Shown one piece after another: positions 12,888 through 19,457 of a DNA stretch of 64,000 bases (within the stretch, counting starts at the first letter, position 1; each line of letters begins with the position of its first letter). The DNA is from a virus. Position numbers and translations under genes: made by a program. Under the pieces are notes generated by a model, which was not told where the DNA came from, did no database searches, and saw nothing but the letters and a program-made list of their open reading frames with translations. The stretch covers positions 41,489 through 105,488 of the IMG/VR virus record IMGVR_UViG_3300044998_000260; one strand, written 5' to 3'.

Positions 12888-12963
12888 TGCGCCCGACTGG
12901 AATTGAACCAGTGTGTACCGTCTACCTTTTCAACCGCTTATCAGGCGGAGAGGATACGGGCGC
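12888..12963 (-). tRNA. tRNA-Ile(GAT)-like RNA lacking a D arm, copy 2
   Basis: Acceptor GCGCCCG/CGGGCGC, T arm ACUGG/CCAGU. The core repeats copy 1: CUCCGCCUGAUAAGCGGUUG and UAGACGGUAC are shared, while the outer UAUCC/GGUA helix differs from UAUUC/GAAUA by a compensating change. Confidence 0.55.
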
Positions 12964-12968
12964 GTATT

Positions 12969-13406
12969 TTACAAATATTCAAGTTTCCACCAATTAAAAC
13001 TATGTGCTGTTTTTATTTGATGACAATTTGCACATCTAATTATACACTTAGATATTTCTTGTTTTAAACGAGCCATTCCTATAGGACGTTTTGAAGAAAT
13101 TTTTTCGCTTATATTAAAATGTTTATTCGTTTGATGATCGAATTGTAGAGTTAGAATATTACGTTCACCACAATCTATACAAGGATTTTGTTTCAAATAC
13201 TCTATAACATAATCACGTATTTGTCTTATGCGTTTTTCTGAGTGTACGGATGCGGTTGTTATACGTTTTTGTCTATGTTTGATGTAATATTGTTCTTGAT
13301 ATGTTTTTTCACACAACTTACATCTATGTGTAAGTCCGTTTCTTTTCTTGTAAAATTCAGAAACATGTTTTTCTTTATTACATATAGAACACTGTTTTGT
13401 ATTCAT
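12969..13406 (-). CDS. HNH homing endonuclease, 145 aa
   Basis: Starts MNTKQCSICNKEK with GGAGAATAAT upstream. Two CxxC pairs near the N-terminus (CSICNKE, CKLCEK) form a zinc ribbon. The HNH part is CIDCGERNILTLQFDH, then ISKCIIRCANCHQIKTAHSF at the end. The same C-terminal block, RCANCH plus a WWK tail, is found in two broken copies nearby (13.85 and 17.5 kb), so this is a family that has spread repeatedly in the island. It would cut or nick DNA at tRNA-linked targets; target unknown. Confidence 0.85.
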   Translation of the reverse strand: MNTKQCSICNKEKHVSEFYKKRNGLTHRCKLCEKTYQEQYYIKHRQKRITTASVHSEKRIRQIRDYVIEYLKQNPCIDCGERNILTLQFDHQTNKHFNISEKISSKRPIGMARLKQEISKCIIRCANCHQIKTAHSFNWWKLEYL

Positions 13407-13578
13407 ATTATTCTCCAATGTGTGATACATATAATATGGAGTTGAACGTCAAAACGTATGTATCAGATCAACATATTTCCTTCTAAGAGCCCCCAATCGG
13501 TTCTGGTCCGTCCTCTCCGAGCCATTTATCTACTTCTTAATTTTCGTCCAAACCCTTTATTTTGCGAATACAGAAAAG

Positions 13579-13659
13579 AGCTGCCTGTGAGAATCGAACT
13601 CACAATATCTTACGATGCTACCATACCAAGGTAGTGCCTTTCCATTAGGCTAAGGCAGC
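13579..13659 (-). tRNA. tRNA-Thr-type anticodon GGT, long variable arm
   Basis: Acceptor GCUGCCU/AGGCAGC, perfect CUACC/GGUAG stem, anticodon GGU. The variable region is 14 nt and can form AUC-GUAA-GAU, which Thr tRNAs normally lack. Discriminator U. Confidence 0.75.
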
Positions 13660-13780
13660 ATTATGGGAAACCAACATACATCCGAAGATAAGTTGTGTGG
13701 TGCTGTGTCAGCAGTCTTCGATATTCATCTACCCTGACAGATAGTGAATCCTTATCTTTTCTTACCACTAAATTCCCAAG

Positions 13781-13852
13781 AGCTCGATTAGAGAGTTGAA
13801 CTCTATTCTCTGACTTACGAGGCCAGTGCATCACCCTTTATGCTTATCGAGC
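13781..13852 (-). tRNA. tRNA-Thr(CGT)
   Basis: Acceptor GCUCGAU/AUCGAGC, D arm GCAUAAAGGGUGAUGC, stem CUGGC/GUCAG, loop CUCGUAA. Class I. Confidence 0.82.
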
Positions 13853-13940
13853 AATTTCCACCAACCAAATTGCTTGGCTGTTTTACGTTTATGACAATTT
13901 GCACATCTAACTTCACATTTACTAATTTCATTTAGATTAC
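13853..13940 (-). pseudogene. C-terminal remnant of an HNH endonuclease
   Basis: One frame reads NEISKCEVRCANCHKRKTAK then FGWWKLL, matching the end of the HNH protein at 12969-13406. The N-terminal part is absent; tRNA genes flank it on both sides. Confidence 0.75.
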
Positions 13941-13943
13941 GAG

Positions 13944-14019
13944 ACTCTCCGACAGGATTTGAACCTGCGATTTGTACGGTTTTGCAGACCGTTGCCTTTG
14001 ACCACTCAGCCACGGAGAG
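13944..14019 (-). tRNA. tRNA-Cys(GCA), copy 2
   Basis: Acceptor CUCUCCG/CGGAGAG, discriminator U, stem ACGGU/ACCGU, anticodon GCA. Confidence 0.88.
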
Positions 14020-14062
14020 AAGAAAACGTCACTTATCGGTGAGTATTACACACCTTAGACAA

Positions 14063-14146
14063 AGCTGGTGGTGGGATTCGAACCCACGGTGGGATTGCTC
14101 CGCTTGCTTACAAGGCAAGTCCTATCAACCGCTAAGGGACACCAGC
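14063..14146 (-). tRNA. tRNA-Thr-type anticodon TGT, long variable arm
   Basis: Acceptor GCUGGUG/CACCAGC, perfect CUUGC/GCAAG stem, anticodon UGU. Variable region of 15 nt (CGGAGCAAUCCCACC), again class II-like for a Thr anticodon. Confidence 0.78.
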
Positions 14147-14159
14147 AAATTACAATTTA

Positions 14160-14231
14160 CTTGTTTAAGCCGTCTACGATTGTTAGATGGTTTACAAAAC
14201 CTGTGCATCACCATTAATGCTTAAAGAGCAT
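14160..14231 (-). pseudogene. degenerate tRNA-Thr remnant
   Basis: The 5' half GCUCUUUAAGCAUUAAUGGUGAUGCAC resembles tRNA-Thr(CGT), and a UUUGUAA loop follows, but the T arm has lost its UUC. Confidence 0.5.
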
Positions 14232-14309
14232 AAATCAACAAAAGTGGATTAGAACATCGTTGGTCTTACATGCTAACACTTCTATGTTTACAATCACACA
14301 TTTTTTTGT

Positions 14310-14378
14310 GGTTTCCGTTCGGGTTGGGTTACTTTCTAAATCTACACAATAACAACTTTTTTGTCAAGCCCTCTGATC
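14310..14378 (-). promoter_or_regulatory. promoter of the tRNA block; 69-bp copy shared with rIIB
   Basis: -35 TTGACA (14362-14367), 17-bp spacer, -10 TAGATT (14339-14344). The whole 69 bp recurs at 37788-37856 with one mismatch. Confidence 0.75.
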
Positions 14379-14468
14379 GCGATCAGAAAACGCCCCATGT
14401 TCCTATTGAAAAATTAAGTGGAGGATGAGAGAATTGCAATTCAATTTTGATGTTTTCCACTAATTATA

Positions 14469-14541
14469 TGGAGACTACGGGTAACGCTCCCGTTCCTACG
14501 CATTGCAAGTGCGTCGTGCCACCTTTTAACACCTAGTCCCC
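14469..14541 (-). tRNA. tRNA-Ala(TGC), atypical T loop
   Basis: Acceptor GGGGACU/AGUCUCC, stem ACGCA/UGCGU, anticodon UGC. The T loop is AGCGUUA instead of UUCNANN. Confidence 0.75.
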
Positions 14542-14542
14542 A

Positions 14543-15067
14543 ATGTCTTTCATTACTAAAATCTGCCAAGTGTGTGCCAAAGAATTTCAAGCAAAACTGT
14601 CGGAACATAAACGTGGCAACTCAAAAACTTGTTCAAAGAAATGCGGTGCAGTTCTTAGTTCAAGGGTTCGTACAAAAATCAAAATTCCGAACGCCACCTG
14701 TGCATTTTGCAAAATCGAATTTTACATGCGTCCATCATCCAAGAAAAATTCAAAGAGTGGTATTTTCTTTTGCTGCCGAACACATAAAGATATGGCACAA
14801 CGGCTCGGTGGTATTCCAGAAATTCAACCAGCACACTACGGTACTGGTAATGGAATTAGTACATACAGAGACTTAGCATTTTCACATTACGATGCGCGGT
14901 GCAACCAATGTGGATATCAAAAGTTCAAAGAAGTGTTAGATGTTCATCACATTGATAATGATAGATCAAACAACAACATAGAAAATTTAGAAATACTCTG
15001 TCCTACATGCCACCGAGAACGACACTATATACTAAAAACAGGATGGTATGCGCGATCAAAAAAGTAA
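14543..15067 (+). CDS. HNH homing endonuclease on the opposite strand, 174 aa
   Basis: Three zinc-binding pairs come first (CQVCAKEF, CSKKCGA, CAFCKIEF), then CNQCGYQKFKEVLDVHHIDN, NLEILCPTCHRERH, the HNH core with both metal ligands. It runs opposite to the tRNA genes and begins two bases after the 5' end of tRNA-Ala, so it has no room for an upstream leader except through that tRNA gene. This is consistent with insertion at a tRNA end. Expression signals are not obvious. Confidence 0.85.
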   Translation: MSFITKICQVCAKEFQAKLSEHKRGNSKTCSKKCGAVLSSRVRTKIKIPNATCAFCKIEFYMRPSSKKNSKSGIFFCCRTHKDMAQRLGGIPEIQPAHYGTGNGISTYRDLAFSHYDARCNQCGYQKFKEVLDVHHIDNDRSNNNIENLEILCPTCHRERHYILKTGWYARSKK

Positions 15068-15092
15068 TCATCATGTACCATACACTCGAAAG

Positions 15093-15120
15093 TGTAGATT
15101 GGACTCGAACCAATTTTAAC
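15093..15120 (-). pseudogene. tRNA 3'-end remnant
   Basis: AUUGG-UUCGAGU-CCAAU T arm and acceptor strand without a recognisable 5' half. Confidence 0.5.
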
Positions 15121-15151
15121 CAGAGAACAACAATTCATCGTACCACAAACT

Positions 15152-15222
15152 ACCACAGTAGGAGTCGAACCCTATCTTCCTCTTTGCAAGAGAGGCGCTT
15201 TCCCAAATTAAGCTACCGGCCC
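15152..15222 (-). tRNA. tRNA-Ala(TGC)-like with non-complementary acceptor
   Basis: D arm UAGCUUAAUUUGGGAAAGC and anticodon arm CCUCU-CUUGCAA-AGAGG are good. The 5' strand GGGCCGG does not pair with the 3' strand, and the T stem is weak. Chimera or pseudogene. Confidence 0.5.
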
Positions 15223-15227
15223 ATAAG

Positions 15228-15302
15228 AGTACCGTGTGGGGATCGAACCCACCTATAACTGTTTAACAGACAGCCGCAATCAACCAGACATGCCAACGGT
15301 AC
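15228..15302 (-). tRNA. tRNA-Asn(GTT), copy 1
   Basis: Acceptor GUACCGU/ACGGUAC, loop CUGUUAA with GUU. Discriminator U is unusual for Asn. Confidence 0.82.
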
Positions 15303-15316
15303 ATAATACATTTACA

Positions 15317-15405
15317 TTTGTCGTGTGTAACTGGTGGACTCGCCTTCGCTACATTCGGACACGACACCGAATACAGTGTTTAACTCGCTCTGGCTGAGCC
15401 CACAC
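15317..15405 (-). ncRNA. spacer with stem-closed element
   Basis: UGUCGUGU/ACACGACA closes a 34-nt loop region; a second GUG/CAC-closed part follows. No gene. Confidence 0.35.
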
Positions 15406-15408
15406 AAG

Positions 15409-15480
15409 ATGGAGTGAAAGGAATTGAACCTTTATCATCGCTTTCAGAGAGCGAGGTAATTGCCGTTATACGACACTCAA
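15409..15480 (-). tRNA. tRNA-Gln(CTG), copy 2
   Basis: Acceptor UUGAGUG/CACUCCA with one mismatch, stem UCGCU/AGCGA, loop CUCUGAA with CUG. Confidence 0.8.
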
Positions 15481-15485
15481 ATAAA

Positions 15486-16043
15486 TCAAATTAGTTCATA
15501 CTTTTTTGCCCACTTACGAACTGCGTTATCAGACACATTATATTTTCTACCTATCGCAGCCCATGAATATTTTTCTAAATCATGTTGTAATTCAATTTTT
15601 GTTGGTCTTTTCACAACACGACGATTTAAAGATTTACAATCATCACAACATCTACGACTTTTACTAAATGTATTTAATGTAGTGTTACAATATTTACAAG
15701 TTCGAATCTTTGGTTGTCTTACTTCACGATAATTTATATACGATTCATCAAACTTAATATAGTTATTTGGCAACTTTGTAACACCTGCTTCAACTTCTCT
15801 ATGACAATTTGAACATAAAAGAACACACCTACGCAGTTCTTCTACAACAACATTCCATTTTTTTGGATTTGCTATTACTTGTGATATACTAAAGTTTTTT
15901 GTTGACGGATCTATGTGATGAAAATCCATTGCTTCTATGCATGAACAGTATCCACATATAACACATTTACCGCCCATAGAATCTACCATTAATTTTTTTG
16001 TAGATTTACGCCACTTGTTTACTTTTTTACTATTACTACTCAT
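15486..16043 (-). CDS. HNH homing endonuclease with C-terminal helix-turn-helix, 185 aa
   Basis: The HNH domain comes first: CVICGYCSCIEAMDFHHIDP, then RRCVLLCSNCHREVEAG. A second zinc cluster follows (CKYCNTT, CCDDCKS). The C-terminal 40 residues (IELQHDLEKYSWAAIGRKYN, VSDNAVRKWAKK) form a typical helix-turn-helix that probably contacts the target site. MSSN was chosen as start because GAGGAG lies seven bases upstream. It would cleave a specific tRNA-island sequence; target unknown. Confidence 0.87.
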   Translation of the reverse strand: MSSNSKKVNKWRKSTKKLMVDSMGGKCVICGYCSCIEAMDFHHIDPSTKNFSISQVIANPKKWNVVVEELRRCVLLCSNCHREVEAGVTKLPNNYIKFDESYINYREVRQPKIRTCKYCNTTLNTFSKSRRCCDDCKSLNRRVVKRPTKIELQHDLEKYSWAAIGRKYNVSDNAVRKWAKKYELI

Positions 16044-16107
16044 AGAATTACTCCTCATTTATCTATAAGTAGTTCGAACTATCGAAAAAGTAACATATAC
16101 TGTTATA

Positions 16108-16179
16108 CAGGAGCGGAAAGATTCGAACTTTCATTGACGGAGTAACAATCCGTGGGCTTGCCTTTTAGCCGACACTCCT
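16108..16179 (-). tRNA. tRNA-Asn(GTT), copy 2
   Basis: Acceptor AGGAGUG/CGCUCCU, discriminator G as in Asn, perfect ACGGA/UCCGU stem, anticodon GUU. Confidence 0.85.
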
Positions 16180-16227
16180 AAAAATGAAGGTTCCTCGCCG
16201 GCCTGCGCCGTCACCTACAACCGACAG

Positions 16228-16301
16228 GGTGAATGACGGGATTTGAACCCGCGTCTGCAGCCTTCACAGGGCTGTGTAATATCCGCTATACTACATTCAC
16301 C
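16228..16301 (-). tRNA. tRNA-His(GTG)
   Basis: Anticodon GUG, acceptor GUGAAUG/CAUUCAC, with the His-specific G(-1) opposite C73. Confidence 0.9.
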
Positions 16302-16304
16302 ATA

Positions 16305-16446
16305 ATTGGCAGTTTTGTCGCCGAAGCGCCAGTGTCGAACTCTGCCAAACGACATTTTTGTTGTGTAAGGTGCCTTTCGGCTTTAAATGATCCGTTATCC
16401 TCTCTCCCACTCTGACGGATCAAGCAGGTCAATTGACACAACATAT
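16305..16446 (-). ncRNA. structured RNA spacer
   Basis: Helices UUGUGU/ACACAA, GAUCCGU/ACGGAUC, GCC-GAAA-GGC and UUGGCAG/CUGCCAA are nested in 140 nt without a gene. Family unknown. Confidence 0.45.
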
Positions 16447-16447
16447 A

Positions 16448-16520
16448 TGCACCGCCTGGGACTCGAACCCAAATCTTACCGGTTAAGAGCCGGATGTAAT
16501 AGCCATTATACTAACGATGC
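16448..16520 (-). tRNA. tRNA-Lys(CTT)
   Basis: Acceptor GCAUCGU/GCGGUGC, stem UCCGG/CCGGU, loop CUCUUAA with CUU. Confidence 0.85.
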
Positions 16521-16524
16521 GTTA

Positions 16525-16599
16525 TGCCCCTGGTAGGATTCGAACCCACACCTGATAGATTAAAAGTCTACTGTGCTCGCCGTTAAACACCACAGAGGC
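16525..16599 (-). tRNA. tRNA-Lys(TTT), copy 1
   Basis: Acceptor GCCUCUG/CAGGGGC, loop CUUUUAA with UUU, stem GUAGA/UCUAU. Confidence 0.87.
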
Positions 16600-16611
16600 G
16601 TTGTACTACAG

Positions 16612-16687
16612 TCTGGACGACTGGATTCGAACCAGCGTGCTCCTCCTCCCAAGGGAGGCGAGGTAAACCAGGCTCCTCAACGTCCAG
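16612..16687 (-). tRNA. tRNA-Pro(TGG), copy 2
   Basis: Acceptor CUGGACG/CGUCCAG with C1-G72, perfect CCUCC/GGAGG stem, anticodon UGG. Confidence 0.88.
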
Positions 16688-16693
16688 ATAAAG

Positions 16694-16765
16694 TGCCCTC
16701 ATCAGGATTCGAACCTGAAATCGGAGTTCCGTAGACTCCTGTGATGTCCATTTCACTACAAGGGC
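16694..16765 (-). tRNA. tRNA-Arg(ACG)
   Basis: Acceptor GCCCUUG/UGAGGGC, stem GGAGU/ACUCC, loop CUACGGA with ACG (inosine expected). Confidence 0.88.
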
Positions 16766-16840
16766 ATAGTCCGATATTTGTATTGCGTGTCGGAATCAGC
16801 ACGCTTGCCGTTATGGCTTTATGTCAAAAATCTACTTCAG

Positions 16841-16928
16841 TGCGTGTGGAGGGAATTGAACCCCCGACGGGCTTTTACACCAACGGATTTACAGTCCGGT
16901 GCCACCAACCAGCATTGGCCTCACACGC
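16841..16928 (-). tRNA. tRNA-Tyr(GTA)
   Basis: Class II, acceptor GCGUGUG/CACACGC, loop CUGUAAA with GUA, long variable arm. Confidence 0.9.
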
Positions 16929-16929
16929 G

Positions 16930-17010
16930 ACATCAAGTTAAGAATTTGCCAAACCGGCATACTTTCTTGATGTTTCGACTCCAACGAGTCATCATCAGGC
17001 GTGTCCTACT
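16930..17010 (-). ncRNA. leader of the tRNA-Tyr block
   Basis: Transcribed from the promoter at 17017-17045. ACAUCAAG/CUUGAUGU and GACUC/GAGUC hairpins are present; no gene. Confidence 0.4.
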
Positions 17011-17016
17011 TTTTGT

Positions 17017-17045
17017 ATTATACCTAATATCAACTTATTTGTCAA
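17017..17045 (-). promoter_or_regulatory. consensus sigma70 promoter in the RNA island
   Basis: -35 TTGACA (17040-17045), 17-bp spacer, -10 TATAAT (17017-17022): perfect in both boxes. Confidence 0.85.
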
Positions 17046-17050
17046 GCCAA

Positions 17051-17137
17051 CGGAAACGGCCGGAGTCGAACCGACATTGCCTTTTGAGGGGCTTGACTGT
17101 TTTCGAAACAGCTTGCTACACCAATTGCCGCGTTTCC
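17051..17137 (-). tRNA. tRNA-Ser(CGA)
   Basis: Class II, acceptor GGAAACG/CGUUUCC, discriminator G, loop UUCGAAA with CGA. Confidence 0.88.
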
Positions 17138-17151
17138 AAATTCACTATCAG

Positions 17152-17240
17152 CGGAAAGTAAGGGATTCGAACCCTTTAAACCGTTTTACAGGTTTACTGC
17201 TTAGCAGGCAGTTGCACCGCGCCATCTGTGCCGACTTTCC
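17152..17240 (-). tRNA. tRNA-Ser(GCT)
   Basis: Class II, acceptor GGAAAGU/ACUUUCC, discriminator G, perfect ACUGC/GCAGU stem, anticodon GCU. Confidence 0.9.
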
Positions 17241-17244
17241 AAAG

Positions 17245-17316
17245 CGCCCCAAGAGGGATTCGAACCCCCACTAAAACGTTCGAAGCGTTTCGTGCTCTCC
17301 GTTACACTATCGAGGC
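17245..17316 (-). tRNA. tRNA-Arg(TCG)
   Basis: Acceptor GCCUCGA/UUGGGGC, stem AAACG/CGUUU, anticodon UCG, discriminator G. Confidence 0.87.
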
Positions 17317-17332
17317 ATATCACAACATCAAG

Positions 17333-17404
17333 TCCCACTGGCAGGGATCGAACCTGCCTCTCCGGTTCTTCAGACCGGCGCTAATCCATCTCAGCTACTG
17401 TGGG
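17333..17404 (-). tRNA. tRNA-Phe(GAA)
   Basis: Acceptor CCCACAG/CAGUGGG, stem CCGGU/ACCGG, loop CUGAAGA with GAA. Confidence 0.88.
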
Positions 17405-17428
17405 ATATCTTGAACCCACACCTATACA

Positions 17429-17502
17429 CAGGTCGGGAGGGAATCGAACCCATCTTTAAGGCAGTTTTGGAGACTGCTGTTCAACCGGAGAACATCCGAC
17501 CC
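17429..17502 (-). tRNA. tRNA-Trp(CCA)
   Basis: Acceptor GGGUCGG/CCGACCU, discriminator G, stem GCAGU/ACUGC, anticodon CCA. Confidence 0.87.
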
Positions 17503-17504
17503 AT

Positions 17505-17577
17505 AGTTTTATGACTTTTGCGTGCAATTTTCTGTGACAGTTGGCACATAAAACTACACATTTACTAATTTCTTAAA
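17505..17577 (-). pseudogene. C-terminal remnant of an HNH endonuclease
   Basis: A frame reads ISKCVVLCANCHRKLHAKVI, the end of the same HNH family as 12969-13406. Nothing upstream of it remains. Confidence 0.7.
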
Positions 17578-17583
17578 TTTTGA

Positions 17584-17658
17584 CGGGATGTACGGGAATC
17601 GAACCCGTCTGTTGTCCGCAGTGACAGTGCGGTGGCCCCACCTTTGGCCCGACACCCC
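17584..17658 (-). tRNA. tRNA-Asp(GTC)
   Basis: Acceptor GGGGUGU/ACAUCCC, discriminator G, perfect CCGCA/UGCGG stem, anticodon GUC. First tRNA of the main array after the terminator. Confidence 0.88.
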
Positions 17659-17693
17659 AATTATTACACAACAATTATCAACATAGGTAAAAC

Positions 17694-17728
17694 AAAAATC
17701 CCGCTTTGGCTTTTCTGCCTCAGCGGGA
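17694..17728 (-). terminator. rho-independent terminator
   Basis: Minus-strand CCCGCU/AGCGGG stem with inner GGC/GCC, followed by AUUUUUGUUUU, downstream of the 42-aa gene and upstream of the tRNA array. Confidence 0.75.
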
Positions 17729-17753
17729 CGGTGACTTCGGGTATTACCGATTA

Positions 17754-17882
17754 TCAAGTTGTGATAATCACTCCAAAATTCACGCCCGCGTTTGGCGCAG
17801 ACTCAATATTGCGACCGCTAAAGCGAGGCTTAGCGGCTTTGGTATCGTGTTGTGTATAGTGCCAAATATAAGAACGGGTCAT
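17754..17882 (-). CDS. small hypothetical protein, 42 aa
   Basis: ATG (17880-17882) follows AAAGGAATTTACT, a usable ribosome-binding site. The product begins MTRSYIWHYTQHDTKAAKPR and is basic. A promoter at 18042-18070 and the terminator at 17694 frame it as a single transcription unit with a 160-nt leader. Function unknown. Confidence 0.6.
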   Translation of the reverse strand: MTRSYIWHYTQHDTKAAKPRFSGRNIESAPNAGVNFGVIITT

Positions 17883-18041
17883 AGTAAATTCCTTTGGGGT
17901 TTGATAATACATAGTTGCTACGGTTAGAAAACCTCTGATTTTCTATTACTTTGTAAGATATTACACAGTTGGTTGTTTATCAACCTACGTTTCGTAACAG
18001 GTTTGTAACACACCAACCATATCGTTCATCTAACTTTAGGT
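17883..18041 (-). promoter_or_regulatory. 160-nt leader of the 42-aa gene
   Basis: Gene-free. Contains a CGTAAC-N5-TGTAAC direct repeat in plus orientation (17993-18009) and a GTTGATAAACAAC hairpin. No riboswitch recognised. Confidence 0.35.
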
Positions 18042-18070
18042 AATGTAGGGGGTAGAAAGGTATTTGTCAA
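18042..18070 (-). promoter_or_regulatory. promoter upstream of the 42-aa gene
   Basis: -35 TTGACA (18065-18070), 17-bp spacer, -10 TACATT (18042-18047). Confidence 0.7.
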
Positions 18071-18188
18071 GCCCCCTACGCAGCGTTACTTATCTGTTAC
18101 AATTCGTCTACGGTTAATCCACAGGCAAATAAGATAGAAGATAGTCGCATATGTAATTTTGTTAGATGATAGTCAACGCTTTATTTTC

Positions 18189-18530
18189 TTATTCGTGAAT
18201 TTCCTTCCAGTGACGTATACGATGACAATTACTGCATCGTAACTCACACTTATCTAGTTCTTTTTTCAACTCAGACCAACGAAAAATATAGTTACCACTA
18301 ATCTTAAATTCTTTTTCGCTGGGATTTTTGTGATCAAAGTCAAATGCAACGGGATGACCTTTATAACCGCAATCTTTGCAGACGCCTCCGAGATATTTGA
18401 CCGCTCGTGCTTTTACATCTGATGCTTTTGTAAGTTTAATACATGTTGAACACTTTACGCGGTCGTCATTGTATTTCTTTTTCGGAACATACTTTGCGCC
18501 ACAATCACAAGTATAAGTTTTGGTCAGAAT
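18189..18530 (-). CDS. HNH endonuclease without an ATG start, 113 aa
   Basis: The frame reads TYTCDCGAKYVPKKK, a CSTC pair, CKDCGYKGHPVAFDFDHKNP, and ends LDKCELRCSNCHRIRHWKEI, an intact HNH domain of the family seen in the tRNA island. No ATG, GTG or TTG exists in frame at the N-terminus; an ATT lies seven bases after GGAG, while an ATG two bases after GGAG is in another frame and hits TGA after three codons. Either ATT is the start, or a one-base deletion has broken the gene. Confidence 0.6.
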   Translation of the reverse strand: MLTKTYTCDCGAKYVPKKKYNDDRVKCSTCIKLTKASDVKARAVKYLGGVCKDCGYKGHPVAFDFDHKNPSEKEFKISGNYIFRWSELKKELDKCELRCSNCHRIRHWKEIHE

Positions 18531-18590
18531 GGCATATCTCCGATATAAACCGTGCCAGGTGATTATACATATCGGAGGCTCTACTTAATT

Positions 18591-18845
18591 TTAATTTGCT
18601 GGAATTACCATCCGGTCATGGCCAGTGACCACCTGAAGACTCTTGCCAAGTGCAGCGGCTACGTTTCGGAGCTTCGCGACATCAAAGTTCAAATCAATAT
18701 CACCATACCAGAAGTCTCCGTCTTCTACTGTGCCTACTACGGCATTTGCAAGTACATGTTCCTTAATCTCAAGAAATCGTCCGGTAAACAGACCGTTCTT
18801 GTTCATAAGTTCTGCGGCTTCTTCCTGCACTTCTTCGTTAAACAT
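18591..18845 (-). CDS. hypothetical protein, 84 aa
   Basis: A soluble acidic protein with a predicted helical N-terminus and a VVGTVEDGDFWYGDIDLNF strand-rich middle. GAGGAATACTAA precedes its ATG and overlaps the stop of the upstream zinc-finger gene, so the pair is translationally coupled. No family recognised. Confidence 0.55.
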   Translation of the reverse strand: MFNEEVQEEAAELMNKNGLFTGRFLEIKEHVLANAVVGTVEDGDFWYGDIDLNFDVAKLRNVAAALGKSLQVVTGHDRMVIPAN

Positions 18846-19211
18846 TTAGTATTCCTCGTTAATGTATTCGAGGTAGTGGGCTCCACATAACGGAGGACTT
18901 CCGCTCTCGTCTTTCCGTCGTCGCCCGTAATTTCCACAAATCATGCACGTTAGAGCGGAATCTATCATAATCGTCCGTGCTACACGATTGAAGATGTCTA
19001 TATGACCACCTTCACCCTTAACATACAAGGTGCCATTTTTAATGTCAAGGGTATGAACTGTAACTTGACAGACAGTAGCAGCATCAAAAATAATCTGAAC
19101 GAATTTATGCCATCCGATAGGCAAAAAATCGGTTACTTGATGTCTATCAAGTAATTTATTATCGTTTGATAATGTTTTTGAATTGCCGTTTATTACGATG
19201 GATCGAATCAT
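18846..19211 (-). CDS. hypothetical protein with C-terminal zinc knuckle, 121 aa
   Basis: The last 35 residues contain CMICGNYGRRRK and then LCGAHY, a CxxC...CxxH arrangement that should bind zinc. The N-terminal 85 residues look like a mixed alpha/beta domain without known motif. Its stop TAA is directly joined to the ATG of the next gene. A nucleic-acid-binding or adaptor role is possible but not shown. Confidence 0.6.
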   Translation of the reverse strand: MIRSIVINGNSKTLSNDNKLLDRHQVTDFLPIGWHKFVQIIFDAATVCQVTVHTLDIKNGTLYVKGEGGHIDIFNRVARTIMIDSALTCMICGNYGRRRKDESGSPPLCGAHYLEYINEEY

Positions 19212-19457
19212 ATTTTATGTCTGTGGGAAATATGTTATGAAGAAGTAGGACCGGAATTCAAATGTCAACTCTCAATTATCAAATTTCAATGCCTGGTGTC
19301 CGAATCAAGTATCAAATATCAACCGTCCGAAGACTGGAAAATAATAATTACGGAGTTCAATGGCTGAATAGTTTGAGGAGTTTCAATCCTTGAAAGATTT
19401 GTGGTTTCCATGTTCTACTTCAAACATATACATACTTGTCGATACTGTGTTAGCTAC

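Noticed and set aside
14147-14309. A further complete tRNA-Thr
   Set aside because: Only the 5' half and loop are recognisable and the T arm is lost, so it was listed as a remnant.
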